A DNA stretch of 64,000 bases. It comes from Erodium maritimum. Lineage: Eukaryota; Streptophyta; Magnoliopsida; Geraniales; Geraniaceae. The position numbers and the translations under genes are program-made. The notes beneath the pieces were generated by a model. That model ran no database searches. It worked only from the letters and a program-made list of their open reading frames with translations, and was not told the DNA's origin. How positions within the stretch are numbered: position 1 is the first letter of the stretch; each line of letters begins with the position of its first letter. Shown here piece after piece: positions 23,687-36,411 of this stretch. Location: positions 84,118,523-84,182,522 of the forward strand of contig OY997589.1 in NCBI GenBank assembly GCA_963921825.1, given 5' to 3'.

Positions 23687-24522
23687 TAGGGCTGGGCAAA
23701 TATCCGGTCATCACCGGAATTACCCGAACCGGTGTCACCGGTGACGGTTACGGTTAAGAAAATACAACCCGACAACATTTTGGGTGGGTACGGTTTTTTA
23801 TCTTCCAAACCGGTAAAAAATCGACCGGCCGGCTTTAGGTGTGTATGTAAAAATGTTTATGTTTTGTTTTACTAATTTAATGGTTATAGTATTACAAGAT
23901 GTTTAAATTAATTGTTGACATTAGTATTAGACTAACAATGTAACGGAGGTAAAATATAAGAGATTAGTTTACTTCTAATTATAAATTTTCCTATTAACAA
24001 TCATGTAATAAGTTGGTTGTTCAAGTTAAAATAAATTAAATGTTGACACTAGTATTAATGAATTTATTTGATTTTAAAGTTAAAAGTTTATTTGATTGTT
24101 ATGAACTTGGATTTAAATCATTGTACTGTAATAAACATACATTTTATCATTTATTTATTACTTTTGGCATGTATTTAACTTGAAGGTTTTTTTTAAAGAC
24201 CATGAAAGACTTTTTTTAAAATGTTTTTTTGATGTAATAGATTAATAACAAATTACTAGTAATAATTGATTGTGTTTTTTTTTATAAATTGGTTTCATTG
24301 TTCTAGTTGTTTTAGAAATTGATGTTTTAGAAATTGAAAGCCCAAAAGAAAGCGCAATGGGCCGGTTAAAAACCGTAACCGACCGGCTCAGTGACAGTCG
24401 GTTTTTAGGTTTCCCGTTGGAACCCGGTGCGGTGACGGTTATGAATTTCAAGTAACCGGTCCTCCCGGTTTGGGTTACGGATAATGAAAATATTGTCGGG
24501 GACCGACCGATGCCCACCCCTA
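23687..24522. mobile_element. Non-autonomous hAT element, 836 bp
   Basis: The ends are TAGGGCTGGGCAAA and the complement of TAGGGGTGGGCATCGG. A perfect 8-bp target duplication GGTGGAAG flanks it at 23679-23686 and 24523-24530. Subterminal regions are rich in ACCGG/CCGGT motifs and the middle is AT-rich with no transposase. It interrupts the minus-strand LINE. The element at 47956-48704 belongs to the same family. Confidence 0.9.
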
Positions 24523-26336
24523 GGTGGAAGTCCTCCCAACTGTGTCCAACATGTTTTTGTAAAACCATAGGATAGGAATAAACGGGTCACCGATTCTAGA
24601 TCCTTACCACAGATAGTACATGTAGAAGAAACCGGAACGTATCGTCGAGCGAGATTAGTCTCCACTTGGAGGGTATCTGTCAGGAATCTCCATAAGAAAA
24701 CACATAGTCGCGGTGGTACAAGTATGTTCCATAAGGCTACCCAGGTCACTGCCACGTGTTCTGTCGAAGCTGATGGCGGACACAAGCGAGAGTCGAATAC
24801 CATTGTTTTGTGGTGTATAGGCATGTTTTATCCACCGTCTAGTACCATTCATCCTGTATTTATGTGTCAAGAGAGGGACCTGAAGAATGTTGTCCCTGTC
24901 ATATCACCAAACAGCTAGTGTATAAGGCCCACATTCTAATGGCGAGTCCTCGGAGTCATGAGGCATATCCCCGATGCCCCAATAACTATAGGCCTCGTTG
25001 ACTCGATAGTATTCGTCGTCCCAATAAACCACAGTGTACCTTTGATAGCGATCCGAAGGCCACTACGCAGAAGCTCTTGAGTGGAGAAAATGTTTGCCCA
25101 TGTAAAACTCAGGTTAAGGCCAATTTACGCTTGTAGAAAATCTGTTATGGGGAGGTATCTAGCTTTCAGGACCCGAGCCATTAAGGAGTGATGTTGATGG
25201 ATCAGACCATATCCTTGTTTCCCCAAAATCGTCATTAACATCTTGCATTTGGAGAAAACTCATACCTCCACTGTCCTTGGGTATACACAGCTTATCCCAA
25301 TCCTTCTAAATTATGGGTCTATCTTATTTGCCCCCATCTCTAGAAACGAGCTAATGCTCCATGAATGCGCTACACGATCTTGCACGGGACCCGAACAACC
25401 GACATAATATAGACCAACAAAGAGGTGAAGACCGACCGGATCATGACCTCCCGCCCAGATGGAGAGAGTAATTTTCCATAATAAGATCTGATCCGGGTAA
25501 CAACCTGGTACCCGAGATATGCCATGGTCGTGTTCTGGTTCCGACCGATCATGTTTGGTACGCTTAAGCACATAGATGCAGAAGAAGTCTCAACAATAGA
25601 GAGGATATCACAACATTCCTAGCGTACACTCATTGGTGTATTTGTACTGAACATAATAGATGACTTAGCCAGGTTGAGGACCTACCCCAAAAGATTCAAA
25701 AACTCCAAGGATGTCGTGAACACATTGTGCTTCACTAGTAGTAGCCATGTAGAAAATATAGCAGTCATCAAAAAAGAACATATACTATACCTCAGGCGCG
25801 CCCCTTGCGACTTTGATGCCATGAACAAGGTCTGCACCCTGCGCTTCCTGCAGAAGGTTAGACAATCCCCTCATGTAGAGGACAAACAAATAGGGTGAAA
25901 GCGGGTCCCCTTGCCGGATTCCTCTTGACGTGGTTAGTCGAGGAGTTTCTCGGCCTCCTGAGGATCTAGAGTATGTAATCGTCCTCGTACAACATGACAC
26001 CAACTCAATCCATTCGGGTGAGAAACTCAACTTGGTCATAATAAAGATTAAGTAACTCCACTCAACCCTATCATACGCCTTACTCATATCTAACTTTAAA
26101 GCCATAAAGCCCACGCCCCCTTGTCTTTTTTCATTTCTAATAGTGAATCATTTCAAAAGAGACCAGGACATTATCCTGAATACATCGTCCCGGGATAAAG
26201 CACCTTGGGACTCCGAGATCATAATATGGAGTATGGGTCGGAGCCTATTCGCCATAACCTTAGACAGAATATGAAAGATGACATTCCATAATGCAATCGG
26301 CCATAGATCTGTAACCACGTCCGGATCGGGCTTCTT

Positions 26337-26414
26337 AGGGATGCGGACAATATATGTGTCGTTTAAATCTAGGTTAAAGCCCTAAGACAAGGGATGCGGA
26401 CAATATATGTGTCG
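26337..26414. repeat. 25-bp direct repeat beside a palindrome
   Basis: A 25-bp sequence beginning AGGGATGCGGACAAT occurs at 26337-26361 and exactly again at 26390-26414, where its end overlaps the palindrome. In the LINE reading frame only one copy is expected (start of the IVRIPKKP region), so the second is a local duplication. Confidence 0.85.
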
Positions 26415-26469
26415 CTTTATCCAAAGGGTTATTCAGACCTAGGTCTGAATAACCCTTTGGATAAAGCGA
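26412..26469. repeat. Perfect 58-bp palindrome without spacer
   Basis: Each base in 26412-26440 pairs with its mirror in 26441-26469. The centre is CCTAGG. The right half belongs to the normal minus-strand LINE frame (VIRFIQRVIQ), so the left half is an inverted copy. Such zero-spacer palindromes arise by foldback template switching. Confidence 0.92.
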
Positions 26470-27880
26470 ATAACTTACTCTACAACCATGGGCCAGTAGT
26501 GCTGGTAAAATAGCAGATTAAGGCCATCAGGCCCCGGGGATTTGTCTGGTCCGATTTGGGAAACAACAATATGAGTTTCGCTAGCAGTCACATGCGTCAA
26601 GAGAGAATGGTTCTGGTCGGTCGTAATCCTCGTGGGAAGATTAATAGGGAAGTCCTCTTGATCCGAATGGCTGGTGGTAAATAACCGATCAAAGTAGTCA
26701 ATGATAAGCTCCTTCATCCCCGATTCCCATGTGGCCATGTGCCTCATCATGTTCTTAAGGGCCACAATTGCATTTACCCGACGTATATATGATGATGCAG
26801 CCTGAAAGAATCTGGTGTTCCTATCCTCCTCTGTGAGTCAATGCTGCTTCGCCCTTTGGCGCCAGAAAGCCTCTTGGGCACCTAAAGCCTTCTCATACTG
26901 AATTTGGATGGCTTCCCGCCGGTGAACCTCTTCCCGGTCAATCCTCCCATTGAGTTCGTCAATACGTTTTTAGCACCACTTAATGTGGTTCACATTTTTC
27001 TTAAAATGGTTCCGACGCCACTTGTCCAAGGAGAGGCCTACCTTCCGTATTACATCTTTAATCAGTTAAGGATGACTTATCCCAAGTTTCCTTTACCATA
27101 TTCTGGATCTCGAATCCACTATGGTTAGAATCAGAATTTCGGATGACCTCGGTCATTCACCTTACAAGCCAGAGATAATAGGATAGGCCACTGGTCTAAG
27201 GTTGTAGTCCCTGTGTTACAGAACTCCCAGTCCAGCAAGGAGAAGAAAAGAAAGTTGGTCATTATTTCTCTGTCCAATTGGGATTAGATACGACGATCGT
27301 GTGCTCTTCCCTAGAACCAAGTAAATTGGTGGTCCGTCATCGGGACATCAATAAGGTCTAATTCCTCTATAACCTGACCGAAATCCTCCACCAAACCCGT
27401 TGGATATGTACCACCACCCTTAGTTTCCTCCTGACTTAGAATGTCGTTAAAATCTCCTATAAGAATCCAGTTCGGTCGTAAGGAATGATGCAATTGTCTC
27501 AATAAGTCCCAAGTCCGATGACGGTTCTCCCGACATGCCTCACCATAAATTCCCGTTAGACGAACATTATCATATCCTGGAGCCAAGACCGCCACATAAA
27601 TATAATGACCATCCTGAGCTCGAAGAGCCACATCGACACCAACCACCCAAAACATGGCCAATCCCCTGTGTGTGTCCGAGGTCGGTTCATAGAGATGACC
27701 ATTAAAACCTAGAGATCGCACTAGCAGTAGAAAATTCTGGGTAGAGAGGAGGGTTTTCGAGAGAAATGGTATATGAGGGCGATGTTCCCTGAGAAGATGT
27801 CACAATTGTTGTTTGTGTATGAGAGAACCCATCCCATGACAATACCATGCCAAAATTCACAGATAAGGCTCTCTAGAAAC

Positions 27881-29157
27881 GGGTTGTGGTTAGGAAGAGG
27901 TCTGGAGCCAAGATGTAGTCGGCGTTGACACTAAAGGATAGGGGTCTGCTAGGAGATCCCTTGAGGCGTGGGTGAAAGTCGGGCTAGTCTAGTTGAAGAG
28001 GGAGTTACATTGGGGTAAGGCGAGGCTATCGGCGTTCGTAGGGGTGCTATGGAAGAAAGTGTGGTGAGAGATTCATGGGGACAACAAGTGTTGGTACGGG
28101 TGAGGAAGAGAAGGGGGAACTTCACCATTGAGACGGAGTAGGATTATCGGACTAAAGCCGGGAAGATCGAGGCCGCCTCCGAGGAGAGGACTTCGGTAAT
28201 ACTAGCGACAATGAAACCCTAACAGAGCGAGGCATGAGAACTTTTTTTAGTCCAAATCCTTGTAAATGATATTTAATAATTTTTTAGTACAATATTCGAT
28301 CGAATAATTGAGCCCATCCCTACTTACAACATGTTCTTGCAATTGAAAGTATTTACACTAAGTGTATATGTGGTGTGAATCTATTGAAGCACCGGATAGG
28401 AAAAAGGAGAAAATGCGACGTTTTTTGCTTCCTCTAATAGATTTTCTCTCTTGAAGTCTACGAATCTGTCGACGCACATATATGACCCTCCGTTTCTCAA
28501 CCTCTTTCTCTTCTCTTTTCTCTCTCTCCTCCCTCAATGTCCACTTACCGATTTTGATCAGAATCGACACGTCGAATCGAACCTCTATTGCGAGACAATA
28601 ACAAATCGGCTCTAGATTTGACATAATCGATTTTTACCAAATCCGCCTTTCTGTTGCAAATGCTTTAAAAATATATACAAACAGGGTCGAAAAAGTCTCA
28701 TGAAATTTAATAGTCATCCGTTTAAGGACTTGGACCGAAAAAGACTCAAAAAATGAAGGATTTGTTACTATTTGATTAAATCTAATGCAACAAAAATCTC
28801 ATGCTTTTAATTTCGAAATTAATTTTATCACTAGTTGTGCCAATTTTGATTTTGATTCAAAAATTTTGTTTAGAAAAATAATTCTCATCTAAAAGGAAAG
28901 ATAATTTTTCTTAATGGTTGAACGTTCTAACAACTCTATGGATCTTTATTTATCAGTGAAAACTATCGTTAACGAAACAAAACATGCAAGTTCAATTTCC
29001 AATGATGAGTGAACTAAATATAGGGATCAAACAAAAGAATGGAACAAAACCAAAGAAAAGAAGTGTGGATATTTATACACACACTTTAATTTTTGTTTGA
29101 GGAATAACAAGCAATTTATCAACTTCATTACGGAAATGCTTAATCCAAAATAATACG
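27881..29157. other. Intergenic, no gene recognised
   Basis: The left end may be 5' LINE sequence. The frame at 28358-28624 (minus) is lysine/arginine/glutamate-rich and low in complexity, with no known domain. The remainder is AT-rich. Confidence 0.35.
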
Positions 29158-29166
29158 AAAAAGTAA

Positions 29167-29595
29167 GGGTAAACTACAAATGACTACCCTTAAGTTGACA
29201 CTTTAACCGATGCTTACCCTAAAGTTCAAAAACTACTAATGCATACCCTGAAGTTACAACTTGTAACTAGAACCCCTATGTCAGCTAAAATGACGAAAAT
29301 ACCCTCAACTATACTTCAATAATTATTTTAAAAAAATTATTTAAAAATCACTTTTGTTATATATATATATATATATACTTATTAAATAACTTCATTTTTA
29401 TTTAAAAAATCACTTCAATTTTATATATAAAAAATTATTCCAAAAAATCAATGAGGGTATTTTCGTCATTTTGGCTTACGGAAGGGGTTTCTAGTTACAA
29501 GTTGTAACTTTAGGGTATGCATCAGTAGTTTTTGAACTTCAATGTAATTATCGGTTAATCGTGCCAACTTCAGAGTATGCATTTGTAGTTTACCC
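29167..29595. mobile_element. Mutator-like MITE, 429 bp, long terminal inverted repeats
   Basis: The ends are GGGTAAACTACAAATG and its complement. Imperfect inverted repeats extend about 160 bp inward (including TTACAACTTGTAACTAGAA against its mirror). The flanks are a perfect 9-bp duplication AAAAAGTAA at 29158-29166 and 29596-29604. No coding capacity. The 9-bp duplication indicates Mutator-type transposition. Confidence 0.92.
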
Positions 29596-29604
29596 AAAAA
29601 GTAA

Positions 29605-31339
29605 ATTGTCAAGAGAAAGAGAACCCCATTTAAAATTATTGCAATAAAAGAGCTATTACGAAAGTTTCATTTCATGATTAATCAAGATAATAAGTATAGT
29701 TGACTTTATATACCTATCACATGAAGTTGAATTGTCTAGACTCTAGGAAAATGATTCACTCATTGGAGATGGAGATGATTCCCAATCGTTGACAGGGAGA
29801 TGCTCAACGGAGAGCAAATATGAGAGGACATGAACATGAATGATGATTTATTTCTGGTTCCTTAATCCAAAATCAAAAGGATCAATAGGCCTGAGTTCGT
29901 TTATAAGCGTTTTTAATCTTTAGATAGCAACAACAATTAAATGAAGTTGGACATATATTCTGAGGTAACTTGGAGAATGTGTTGAGTTTGTCCAATTTTA
30001 TTTTTGTCGGTTAAACGGTGGGTTTCAACACCAAATGCCCTTAGTTCTTGAAAATTCTCACGTACCTACTACCTTGCACCATTATTCTAAGTTTTGACGG
30101 ATTTCTAATTTTTAGTTATATTTGATTCATCACAGCTAAAACCCATATTTAGTATTTAAAAATTGTTTTAAGTATGAAAATTTCTAGAAGATAATGACAA
30201 TAGCTAGTGATATATAATGTCACATATTTTCTACATAATTTAGTGCAATTGTCTAGATTTATATTGAACCTACTACATCCGAACATGACATTAGTATATC
30301 TTATTTAAGGATAAATGTGAATAATTAAATAAATATTTGGATTTTTGTATAAAATTGTAGACGGTAAATCTTATTCATCGAAGATGTCTTGTTATAAACT
30401 AATATGTATCATCCATTACAGATTTTTTTTAGTGTTATAAATAAATGTTGAAGCTCATTTGATCAATATCATGTAGTATAATCTTTTTATATGAACAGAT
30501 TTACTTACTTTCTAATATATTTTTTTATAAGAAAAAAAATTATCGATCGAATTTTTATTTTAATACCTTAATAATTATTGGGCCACCCCTATATACAAAT
30601 ATCTCATATATGAAATGATAAACCATAGTGGTGGTATCTTTGATCATACAGTGAAAAAACTATATTAATAAGTATATAATAAATACACAAACTTAATGAA
30701 TAAATATGTATTGTGCTGTTGAGTTGAGACTGAAGACTGAATGGTCTGCGACAATGAACCACGAGAGAGCAGTGAATAACTGCGTATGAAAAGGAGTGAA
30801 AAAGAGGAGAATAAAAAGAAGAAGAACGCTGAGAGGGATTCCAAAAGATAGGCTGACAATGGCAAGTGACAAATGACAAGTCAAAAACTACATTGAATGT
30901 TTTTGACTTGGAAATTGAAAGGAGATTCTCTCTTTTCATTTACTGTTACATTTCACATGATTATGTATTTATTTGTATATATATAAAGGTAAAAAGATCA
31001 TAAAAGGGAAGAGGTGAAAGTGAAAAGGAAAGGAAGAGAATGAGTTGTTGCCTGCTGTGTTCATTTCCAATGAATAGGAGAGAGAAAGTTATGTGCATGC
31101 AGAGATATGTTCAGTTCTAACTACCCAATCCTCTCCTGGTTTCTTTTCTCAGTTATAAGTTACTATATTTTTATATATAATATATAATAAAAGGTAATGA
31201 GATGATGAAGCATCTACACTAGCGATTTGAGGGACTCACGGTAGGAGATATTTATGACCGGTTTATTAGTAAATAAACTTTTTGTTTTCATCTTATCGTT
31301 ATCGTTATGCATTTATCGAGTAGTGAAAAATATGATAAC
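29605..31339. other. Intergenic, no gene recognised
   Basis: AT-rich DNA. A frame at 30604-30939 (minus) has no recognisable domain. Nothing else can be supported. Confidence 0.35.
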
Positions 31340-32640
31340 GACGAAATAGACTACACAATGTTACGTGCAAGGACCCGATAAGCGGAAGAAGAGATGTTGG
31401 AGTCTATACGAGCAAAGATTAAGGTGGCAGAGGCACGTATGACAGCACCCATCCGGAGAAAGCAGAAAAGGAATTATAGTTTCAGAGATCGTAATGTTGA
31501 TCACGATTGGTTTATGTCCGATACTTTGTAGCGACCTTGATGTACGATGACAAAATGTTTCGTCGGCATTTCCGAATGACGCAATCTATTTTCATGAAAT
31601 TTGCAGATGGCGTGTCTGAGTACGATGACTACTTCAAACAAACACCTTCTAAAACAAGTATTCGACCAAATTTATGAACTCAGAAAATGAGAGCGGTGTT
31701 TCCCAGCCTGATATGGGTCCACCACCAGCAGTGTACAAGATTCATCGAGAACAACACCGCCATGGTCGGTTCGAGCGAACAAAGATAAAGCTGATGAAGT
31801 ACCAATTGTCATTGACCAGGCAATACATTGAAGCAGTTGCGCTCGACACAACTAACTAGACCCCGCTGGAGAAGGCTAACCACGAGGCTCTTATGTTCGA
31901 GATGCTTCGAGCTATGAACCACAACTAGCATGTTCAATATTTTGTTTTCGTTTTCCTATACTCGGTTTCGAACAAGTTCAGCTTTATTTTATACTCTGAA
32001 ACCTACGTTGAAAAGTTCGAAATAAATGCAACCCTTTATGTTTGTCTTATGTCACATGCACCGAATCAGCCACCATTATTTCTTTGACCGATTCTGCCAA
32101 GGTATGTGTTGGATTGATTCTATCAATTTGGCAATCAAACCCTACAAATTAGCCTCCCCTATTAGAGAAACTCCATAACCGAATTGGCACCCACTCATCT
32201 TCTTCAACCCTCTCTCCAAAACAGAATCGACAACAACCCTTATTTCCTCCAATAACAAATCGATGGTGCCTCTATGGACGGACGTGGAAGAGAGGAGACT
32301 CATCGTTGCGTGGGTGCTTCATGACAGTGCCACTAGAGAGTACTGACACGATCTATACGAGGGCTGGAATTCAATGGCAACGGAACCTTAACCCCGAACT
32401 AAGAAGCAGCTAAAGGATCACTAGCAGAAGACCAACCTTCGGGTGCAGTGTTTTGAGTTGGCATTCCTACAAGCCCGACATGAGCCCGGTCCAAGTGCCA
32501 CTGATGCCGAGGTGCTCCTCGAGGCAAACTAGATGTATACCCGTAATGTCGTCCGCCTCTTCAACAAGCATGAGTGGTGGAAGACTGTTCAGGAATGTCC
32601 GAAATGACGCCTGATGCACGAGTTCCCCAACCTCTAGTTC
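31340..32640 (+). pseudogene. PIF/Harbinger remnants (transposase N-terminus and Myb-like ORF)
   Basis: At about 31545-31665 the plus strand encodes MFRRHFRMTQSIFMKFADGV, then EYDDYFKQ, matching the N-terminal region of plant PIF/Harbinger transposases (compare FRRRFRMPKSVFLRIVHALE at 34.6 kb). At 32262-32607 a stop-riddled frame gives WTDVEERRLIVAWVLHDSAT, KKQLKDH, EPGPSATDAEVL and EWWKTVQECPK, the layout of the accessory Myb/SANT-like ORF. The frame between them (31674-31859) may be a C-terminal piece of the accessory protein. The catalytic DDE part is absent, so this is an internally deleted, decayed element. I could not define its ends. Confidence 0.5.
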
Positions 32641-33094
32641 TCATCCGTTCGGGTTTCTCGTAGGTGTTTTTTGTTGGTTCTAGGGTTTGGTGTTTATCGG
32701 GTGTGCATTGTAGTATCCTTGTCTCGCTTTTGGAAATAATAATTACTTTTGTCAATTTTTTCCCCTTAACATTAGACTCAGAATAGACTGAGTCGGTCTA
32801 TTTCCACTACGACCTCAAAACCGTTAGACCCGCGAATCGGGTCTAGTCTCAATTATTTCCCCACAAGTTGTGCCTAATCGGACCGGGATTAGACCTATTC
32901 AGTCTAATCCCACTATGTAAGGTTTAAGAAGAGAAAAAACTATGACCAAACCTAAGGTTATACGGTGAAAAGATAGAGATTACGAATTTGTCGTTACAAG
33001 GAGAGAGAAACTCAGTACCAGATAAATCCACTCTTTTTAATCAGCAAACAAAATATTTATTAATCCTACACTTTAAAGTAAAAAAAAAGGATAA

Positions 33095-35242
33095 GAGCAT
33101 CCACAACCATCTCGCTGACAACCGGCGAGATGGTTTAAAATATTCATTTTTAATCTCCCAGCCAGCTCACCGCCAGCGAGCTCTACAGTGGGGTTTATGT
33201 TGCTGGAGGAAAGGCGCCGGCGAGATGTAACAAAAATAATTTTTTGAATGTACTGTTTTATGTAAAAACAAATATTAAATGGAAAAACAAAAGTATTAAT
33301 CGAGTGAAGTTCAAGTTCGATCAAAGCTCTATCACACAGCTTTGCCTTGACTAAGAAGACGATTAAGATGGCGAGAAACACAAGTTCCGGAGTAAGCATT
33401 TACAACTTGAGAAAAGTGGTCATCACACCAAACGGTATAGAAAAAATGGAACACCCAACAAAATCAAAGGATACCAATACTCATTAAACAACACAGATAA
33501 AAGGATACAAAAGATGAGTTGAAGAAGAAGCTACTGAATGAACTAGAACTGAACTTAAAACCTAATAAAGGAAACTAACAGCTAGGCGTCTCCAAATTTA
33601 TTCCAGAGATGTTCGACGAGATAGTCCTTCAAACGGTAATGCATCCGTTCATTTTTCATCCTCGCAGTGTTTCCAAGTATGACATTGGTCGGGACGAAGC
33701 CTCCTCGTGCAATATGTGGTTGGCTTGGACCACCTTCTTCTGTTTGTTCAAGGTACCCGTCGTACGTATGACATTCAGCCTCAACTATCATATTGTGCAG
33801 TATAATGCACGCATTCATGACCAAACCGATAGACTTGAGAACCCACAAGCGGCTCGGTTGTTTGATATTGTGAAACCGAGCTTGTCGTACGCCGAAAGCT
33901 CGTTCCACATCCTTCTTGCACGCTTCTTGGACTTCAGCATACTTCTTCTGCTTCGGAGTTTGAGGTAATGGAATTGTTTTTACGAACACTGGCCACGAAG
34001 GGTATATACCATCAGCAAGATAATACGGGAGTGTGTAATTATTACCATTTATCGTGTATGCAACCGGGGGTTGCCAATCGTTGATAACGTCCGCGAACAG
34101 TTTGGAATGGTTCAGCACCGTCAAATCGTTTTTTGAGCCCGTCATGCCGAAGAACGAGTGCCAAATCCATAAGTCGCGAGTAGCAACCACCTCAAGGACA
34201 ACGGTTGGTCAATTACCGTGGTCCCTCCGGGAATGTGCTCCTCGAAGGGCCTTTGGGCAGTTCTTTCACTCCCAGTTCATGCAGTCGGGAACCCTCGCGT
34301 TTCATTAACCGCCAAAATGTGGTTCATATCAGCCTGTGTAGGCTTACGCCGGTATGTAGGATCAAAGACTCTATTTAGTCCACTGCAAAAATTTCGCAAA
34401 CATTCCAAAGACTCGTTCAACCCATCAGCTCCAATTCCGTAACATAACTGCCTAATGGCGGCAGTACATTCCTGATACAGAGAAAATGAAACTTGGGAAC
34501 ATGCATCTAACCTTTGCTTGAAGTAATCATCGTGCTGCTCCAATGCATGTACGATACGGAGGAACACAGACTTTGGCATTCTAAATCGACGCCGAAACTG
34601 CACCTCGGTGTACATATGGTGGGTGTTGAAGTAGTCCTTCATCAACCGTTCGTTTGCGGCTACCCGTTCATGTGGAATGTATTTTCGCTTCCGTGGTGAA
34701 GAATCGACCAAAGCGTCGTCTAACATCTCGTCGGTGGACAGACAGTCTTCGAGCATCTCATCTAAAATAGAATCGAAATCAACATCGTCGGGTAGGTTGG
34801 CCATGATGACGGACAAACAAGGATGCGGGTCGGGACGATGCTTTCTGAGAAGGATGAATAGTGAGAGTAGAGAGTTTGTGATTTTTAGTTTGTAAGGTTA
34901 GGTTTTTATAAGAGTTTAGGGTTGGTGTAAACATAAATGTTGTAGTTATGGTGTTTGTTTTTTAACATAAAAAATGAGTATCAAGGTTCTTCTATTGGAC
35001 ATTTAGATTTTGTTTGGATAATATAAGTGTGTCTTATTTAAAAAAAATTAACATTGATCAAGAGTATTTTATTGGACAAAAAGGATTTTGGAGGATAAAC
35101 TAGCTCTTCTCGCCAGCGTGAACTGCCAGCGAGAAGGTTGTTGGTAGCGATCCTCGCCAGCGAGCTCCCCGCCTGCTCCCCGCAGCTCCTCGCCGACGTT
35201 TTCTCCTCGCCAGCGACTGACCGCCCATGGTTGTGGATGGTC
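33095..35242 (-). mobile_element. PIF/Harbinger DNA transposon, 2148 bp
   Basis: The terminal inverted repeats GAGCATCCACAACCAT (left) and GACCATCCACAACCAT (complement of the right end) differ at one base. The 3-bp target duplication TAA lies at 33092-33094 and 35243-35245, diagnostic for this superfamily (TTA/TAA). The subterminal regions share CTCGCTGGCGAG-like motifs. The element carries a broken transposase on the minus strand and has no Myb-like accessory ORF, so it could move only with help in trans, if at all. Confidence 0.9.
33582..34816 (-). pseudogene. Harbinger transposase (DDE_Tnp_4), frameshifted
   Basis: The N-terminal frame 34816-34277 has an acidic lead-in, YIPHERVAANERLMKDYF, FRRRFRMPKSVFLRIVHALE, a CTAAIRQLCYG block and AVNETRGF. 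It then shifts frame. Continuing from about 34270, the other frame reads PDCMNWEWKNCPKALRG, then one stop (TGA where GNWP is expected), and TVVLEVVATRDLWIWHSFFG, GSKNDLTVL, a YYLADGIYP block and KKDVERAFGVRQARF. All three acidic catalytic residues are present: D of DCMNW, D of SKND or nearby, and E of VERAFG. Compared with the family, a few residues of the GMLGSI-type segment before DCM are deleted. One small deletion and one nonsense change separate it from an open frame. Confidence 0.8.
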
Positions 35243-35245
35243 TAA

Positions 35246-36411
35246 GTGGATGAACTTCTCATATGAATAGACTAAGAGCATTCTAAGACAGGAAACTTCA
35301 ACTAAATTAAGAACCATATCGAAAGAAAATAGGTCTAAAAACATTGATTTAACAATCATGAAGCCGACCAAAGGGAAAAACAGAGAGGATAAGGTCTAAA
35401 ACTTAAATTTTCCTAAAAAACAAGTGATCATCAGGTCTAAAACCTAGATCTATCAACTCCGAAACTTTTTGAAATAATAACGGATCGTTTATATTGCATA
35501 TGCTCTTGTTGGGTACACTAAAAAACCTACGATTGTATATCAAAAACATACTAAGCATCCAAAGGTAGAGAAAAAATCCATTCCAAATAAGGTCGCATCA
35601 CTGTACATGTTCTAATAGTGACGAAGTAGGGCCAAAAAATAGGAACCGATTGTTGCTTGGAATAGAATCTTGGCGACTCCCAGTGGGAGGCGATTCTCAC
35701 GATCGAAATCGAGGTCATTCGGTGAACACACAAGGCGACAAATCCATCACCCCACACAAAGAGAAACGACGATTCCCAAATGACGGAAAAAACTTATTTC
35801 TATTTTTAACCGAATCGCCCCTGAAATAACCCTAGAGTCACCCCCACTACACATGCAGATGCTCTTGGTGGGTGCACCCTAAAAACCACTGACTAGAAGA
35901 TTGTGTCGATCAAGGACATGCCCCAAGCATCCAAAGCTCGAGAAAAGGGTTTCATCCCAAATGGATTGGGACTAAGGGCAATGGGGTCGAGCATGTTGTA
36001 CTTATTAAAGAGGTAACAGCTGGTGGGTTGAAGGTGTCAGGTTTCACATGACATGTTAAGGTAAGCTTAGGTCAAGTAGCTATCTTCTTGCTTTGTTCTT
36101 CATGTATGATGCTCAGAATCAACAAAAGCTGAGGTACTGAGTTGCTATTCACATACAGCTCCTCCAACTCACTCATATATGTTCAGTTTCAGTGATATTA
36201 CAGCTAGCTTCCTAGACCTCCACGTTTCCATTCCTTTTCTTTGCTAGGATAGGAAGGAGTGCAACCAAAACTAAGAAAAGTACAATGATAAGGGGAGGTT
36301 TTTGCAAAGCAAAACCTTTTTATTGGACACAAACAAACTTGGTTATTTAATGATCTATGTCATCTAACCGTGTAAAGTTAATCTCAACAAATAATAAGGG
36401 AGAGATATGAT
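35246..36411. other. Intergenic with an imperfect direct repeat
   Basis: Blocks at about 35493-35590 and 35853-35965 resemble each other (ATGCTCTTG(T/G)TGGGT..CACT/CCCTAAAAA and AAGCATCCAAAG(G/C)T..GAGAAAA). This may be a duplicated or MITE-derived segment. No gene is seen. Confidence 0.35.

Larger units (their letters stand above)
22945..27880 (-). mobile_element. Decayed L1-type LINE, minus strand, with RNase H domain
   Basis: Reading leftwards: APE endonuclease at about 27880-27311 (an early HLLREHRPHIPFLSKT block, LIGDFNDILSQEET, then LDLIDVPMTDHQFTWF); pre-RT and RT at 26765-25740 (DKSPGPDGLNLLFY, IPKKPDPDVV, LDMSKAYDRVEW, GIRQGDPLSPYLF); an LLSPSGREVMIRSV block at 25370-25573; zf-RVT at 24824-24531 (CTICGKDLESVTRLF); and RNase H at 23560-23351 (TWDINVDDATFQDSD). 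The catalytic FADD appears as FFDD near 25770. The zf-RVT to RNase H junction is split by a hAT MITE at 23687-24522, and the RT is damaged by a palindrome at 26412. Stops and shifts throughout show that it is inactive. Confidence 0.82.
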
